Shown here in pieces: positions 60,682 through 64,000 of a stretch of DNA of 64,000 nt. The translations under genes and the position numbers were made by a program. Each line of letters opens with the position of its first letter. The stretch's first letter is position 1. The notes below the pieces were generated by a model. That model worked only from the letters and a program-made list of their open reading frames with translations, was not told the DNA's origin and did no database searches. The DNA lies in the NCBI GenBank assembly GCA_030323885.1, contig CM059191.1:106622844-106686843 (forward strand). The letters run 5' to 3'. Source of the stretch: Branchipolynoe longqiensis. Lineage: Eukaryota > Annelida > Polychaeta > Phyllodocida > Polynoidae.

Positions 60682-60812
60682 GCCTAGGTGGTGTAATGGT
60701 TAGCACACTGGCCCGGAATGCAAAGATGTGGGTTCGAATCCCACTCTAGGCGCAATATTTACCATTTTCATCACCCCCATGACAATACTGTATCAATAAA
60801 AAAAAAAAAAAA
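60682..60812 (+). mobile_element. tRNA-like SINE type III, copy 2, with A-tail
   Basis: A head at 60682-60751 (GCCTAGG...TCTAGGC; perfect GTGGG/CCCAC T-arm around TTCGAAT), a short body and a ~15-base A tract at 60799-60813. The anticodon arm is again degenerate. Confidence 0.55.
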
Positions 60813-60946
60813 ATACCTTGTCACAAAAAGAAGAACAACAAAAAAACCTTCCACACATACACACCGCCTCGCCCCATCCCTGTGCGGAGGCTGTCCCAAT
60901 TACAGCTAGACTGACACACGCCGACACCATGCCGCCTGGCCCCCGC

Positions 60947-61317
60947 CCGGTGTTGTGGTTTAAAATCTCAGTGTGTTTAGATTCTATGCTTGGAGTTCTG
61001 CGCATGCGTCAAAATCGAAAGGCATTTCAGCGTATTCGATTAATCAACTCGGGTGACCATAGCAACTTTTTGACCAACAGATGTGACGTCATCACTCCTA
61101 GCCAACCCTAGCCAAGAGGTGGGTTAAACTTTTGCACACAGGACGTGTTTTTGTCAACTCCACTCACGGTGTTCTATTTGAATTTCTAGCACCTTGGGTG
61201 ACCCGAGTAACCTGGGTCGTGTTAATCGGATACGCGCATGCAGATAACCCATTGACACATGTGCAGAACCCCGAGCGTAGACTCTAAACACACTGATATT
61301 TTAAACCGCCATACCGG
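60947..61317. mobile_element. MITE, 'TTTAAAATCTCAGTG' TIR family, copy 2
   Basis: Ends CCGGTGTTGTGGTTTAAAAT and (inverse) CCGGTATGGCGGTTTAAAAT. It is the inverse-orientation relative of 8371-8735. Both share the CCCGAGT/ACTCGGGT and GGTTAAACTTTT-type interior. Confidence 0.75.
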
Positions 61318-62170
61318 TCCCCACCATACCAGTTTCCGCCCGGCACTCCATCACACCGCAGCCTCCCGGCTGGTTGGGTCGACTACTGACTGGTGCGTGT
61401 CTTCATTTCACCACCCTTCTGTGGGAGAGTGGGGTGGGGGTGGGTGGGTGGATGGGGTGGGGTTGTGTAAAAGAGCTGTGTAAAAGTGTGTGAGGGTCCT
61501 GGAGAAACGGTGTTAAATTTCATCGCCCTTCTATGGAAGTAGGGGTGTGTGTGTGTGTGTGTGTGTAAAAGAGCTGTGTGAAAGTGTGTGGGTCCACTTG
61601 TACTGTATACAGCTTACACAAGACGGTTGTTGCAGGGAGGGCGATTATGATGGTAATAAGGCCACGAGGCCAACCGCTATAGGGTATCGTTTCAGTAGAG
61701 CTTCTGTCATTCTTGGATTCGTTCTCGGAGAGAGCAGACGTCCCCCTGGGAGCTCCAGGGCCCCTGCACCCTCCCTCCCACCCTCAGGGGCAGGGTGCAG
61801 GCCTGGGCTATACACTACAGGGGAGTGCTGAGCCTGACTCACCACTGTGTGTGCTAGGTAGCTTTGATAACACTGTTATTAAAGTTACATAGCACACATA
61901 GAGGGTAGGAGGGTGCACTTAGACATATGCTTATGCATATATATACACACAGGAGGATAACAGGACTTCACACCATTACCTGCCTAGGCACATATAAGTG
62001 TCACAACATGCTGACCCGGCTAGAGGTAAGTAGCTGCCCGGGCGGCAAGGCAGGTTTAGCCCGCGCTGTGACATGACCCAACGAACGGGTATTAAGTTCA
62101 CGGTCGCGTGGTGGATTATGATGTTGACGGCAGCGGCTGATATGAGTATCAGCGGGTGTGCCTCCGGCCA
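61318..62170. other. Non-coding stretch with GT/GGGTG microsatellites
   Basis: (GT)n at 61544-61566 and GGGTGGGTGG near 61430-61460. No credible gene. Confidence 0.35.
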
Positions 62171-62174
62171 CCCA

Positions 62175-62370
62175 GCCTCTGCGTTGCGCGCGGTCAGTGT
62201 GAACTGTACCGGAGGCTAGGACAGTATCCATCCACTGATAACTGTCCCGGTAAGTAATGGCACCTACGGGTAGCCACCGCTACGGCGGGGAGGCCTACGG
62301 GCCAGACCTGCGGGTCCTTAAACCTCTGCGTTGCGCGCGGTCAGGCTTGCCTGTACCGGAGGTTAGACAA
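62175..62370. repeat. Duplicated 45-bp segment with stem potential
   Basis: CCTCTGCGTTGCGCGCGGTC and CTGTACCGGAGGYTAG occur at about 62177 and 62324, 148 bp apart. The ends (CCTC / GAGG) can pair. Confidence 0.4.
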
Positions 62371-62799
62371 TCGGGCGTGCACCGATCTGTCAGGCTAGCA
62401 GTTGCTGTCAGTGCGATTGTCAGCATCCTGATGCCAGGGATATCTTTCCCACCCCAACCCCAGCTGGGGTTGCAGCTTGCCACCCAGTGGACTGGGCTAA
62501 GTTCACACCCAATAACCCCCCCACTGCACCCCACCTCCCCAGGAGGTTGGTTGCTGCTGAGATGGGTGGGTGGTAGAGGGGGGGGGGGTGGAGCATGGGA
62601 ACCTCCCCCTTGGACCATGAGGTGACCAACAGGTGGGTGAACTCAGGATGTGCCAGAGGGAAGTAGAATCTGGCCCAAAACCTTAATGTAATTAAAAGCA
62701 CAGACCAGAACTGTGGCTTTATCAGTAATCTAATTAGTCTAACTGTTTTCACTTAAATCTCTAGATTCTGGCATTCAGTGATGTAATTAGCAGAGAGAA
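62371..62799. other. Non-coding stretch
   Basis: G tract near 62580-62588. Nothing recognised. Confidence 0.3.
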
Positions 62800-63250
62800 G
62801 GAGCTGGGACAGGTAGTTCTCTCTTATTACAGCTCAACACAGTGCACACACTGCACACTGCACAGCTAAGTGAGAATACAGCTCACATTACTCTTGACAA
62901 TAAGCACACCAGGTAATGAGCACAATACAATGAGCAGCCCTTAACACTGAGCAGCACACTGTTGTCAGCAGCTCAGTAGTGAGCAGCTCATGGCCCCAAA
63001 CAGCTCACAGAAGTGAGCTGCACAGGCAGGCCAATGAGCAGCTCAGAACAGTGAGAAGTCTAGCTCAGTGAGCAGCTCATGGCAGTGCACTGCATATAAG
63101 CTTGAACAGTGAGTAGCTCAATACCAGAAACAATTAGTGTGTTGAGTGGCGGAAATAATGCATAGCTAAGCAGTGCAGTGGATTAAGCAGATCAATTAAT
63201 GAGTGGAACACGATTGTGAGCAGCTTAAGGCACAGGGAGCAAAATAACAG
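62800..63250. repeat. Irregular GAGCAGCTCA repeat region
   Basis: AGTGAGCAGCTCAT-like words recur about a dozen times at irregular spacing. Low complexity. Confidence 0.6.
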
Positions 63251-63652
63251 AAGTCAGATGCAGGGAAATGGGTAAACCTCATATTGCCAAAGATTTCCAG
63301 GACCCAAGATAACTTAGTCCAGTATTACACTAAACAGTGCAGGAATGCAGTGTATAATTCAGCATAAAACCCAATGGGAAGCCTGGCACCATTAACTAAT
63401 TAATGGGGGTCAGGGGAGGTGACCCAGGCAGACCTGCACTCTGGGTGACACCCCCCCCCCCCCCCCCCCCCCAGAATAGAACAGGTGGGACCCTTCAAGA
63501 AATCACCATCCAGGCTCACTCCAAACTCAGTGGTACTAACACCAGAGAGCGTGTATACAGATGAGAGGGACAACTCCCATACTACACCATGTAACAGATG
63601 CCGACTGTGGCGCTCCAAGTGGTGGTTGTTGAACAGTATATGACACAGCTGT
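63251..63652. other. Non-coding stretch with a C tract
   Basis: C tract at about 63450-63472. No gene. Confidence 0.4.
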
Positions 63653-64000
63653 CAAACTCAAGGCATTGTCAATGGTCGTGTGCAATCTTCCTACAGAAAA
63701 CGTTAAATATCTCTAAAACTACAACACCTAGAAACAAACTGATTGGAATACACATAGGAAACATGTTTACCAACAAGATTATATTAAAGAGATATGGTTA
63801 GGGTTCTGGATTTCTATTAATTTGGAATAAAACTGACGTTTTTCACTACGCGTACGGCAAACTCAAGGCATTGTCAATGGCGGTGAGCAATCTTCCTACA
63901 GAAAACCTTAAATATCTCTAAAACTACAACACCTAGAAACAAACTGATTGGAATACACATAGGAAACATGTTTACCAACAAGATTATATTAAATTGATAT
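63653..64000 (-). repeat. ~205-bp satellite, 1.7 units, running off the window
   Basis: CAAACTCAAGGCATTGTCAA occurs at 63653 and 63858. The units are nearly identical over AAATATCTCTAAAACTACAA and ACACATAGGAAACATGTTTA. It is the inverse orientation of the 45499-46231 units. Confidence 0.8.

Overview
The window looks like repeat-rich nuclear DNA of a metazoan, most likely a marine lophotrochozoan such as a mollusc. That assignment is an inference from the mix of transposons (Ngaro/DIRS-like, RTE-like, CR1-like and RNase H-bearing LINEs, Ty3/gypsy, tRNA-headed SINEs, foldback elements), the microsatellites and the long poly-G/C tracts; no diagnostic host gene was recognised. There are no operons, no bacterial gene density and no convincing multi-exon host gene. 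Nearly everything identifiable is a mobile element, a relic of one, or a satellite.

Layout. 1-1742: 3' end of a GC-rich tyrosine-recombinase (YR) retroelement (Gag zinc-finger tail, then a b1-a2-b2 repeat block). 1743-3609: 5'-truncated RNase H-bearing LINE. 3625-4505: Ty3/gypsy gag, primer-binding site (PBS) and LTR (minus strand). 4506-10300: mostly non-coding, with an 18-bp satellite, a MITE and GT repeats. 10315-11475: a 1.16-kb foldback element. 12090-13540: four tRNA-derived SINE copies. 14252-17127: RTE-like LINE split by a CR1-like LINE. 17128-17815 and 22069-23072: foldback pieces flanking a Ty3/gypsy gag-pro-LTR unit (17797-22068) that carries a textbook -1 frameshift site. 23742-24719: unidentified acidic coiled-coil ORFs. 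24720-34000: non-coding DNA, MITEs, SINEs and CA satellite. 34050-34940: gypsy RT relic split by a SINE-like insertion. 35378-37033: 41-bp satellite. 37321-38130: possible exon and a SINE cluster.

38713-45498 is the best-preserved unit: an apparently complete YR retrotransposon (minus strand) with open gag, RT-RNase H and tyrosine recombinase frames. Its split direct repeats (194 bp and 548 bp) look identical between copies, and its insertion site has no target duplication. It is the only element here with all three ORFs open and both repeat pairs intact.

45570-50575: satellite, foldback and MITE DNA, then a second, broken DIRS-type gag. 50587-51730: LINE fragment with a perfect 12-bp target-site duplication (TSD). 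52084-57116: MITEs, two RTE-tailed chimeric SINEs with TSDs, SINEs, and an orphan exon-like ORF. 58129-59545: RTE-like and CR1-like fragments. 59546-64000: tRNA-like SINEs, a MITE, minisatellites and a ~205-bp satellite.

The elements interact through nesting and shared machinery. A family of chimeric SINEs ends in the RTE 3' sequence plus (ATG)n and is therefore probably mobilised by the RTE. tRNA SINEs are targets for later insertions. Foldback elements share inner arms but differ at their ends.
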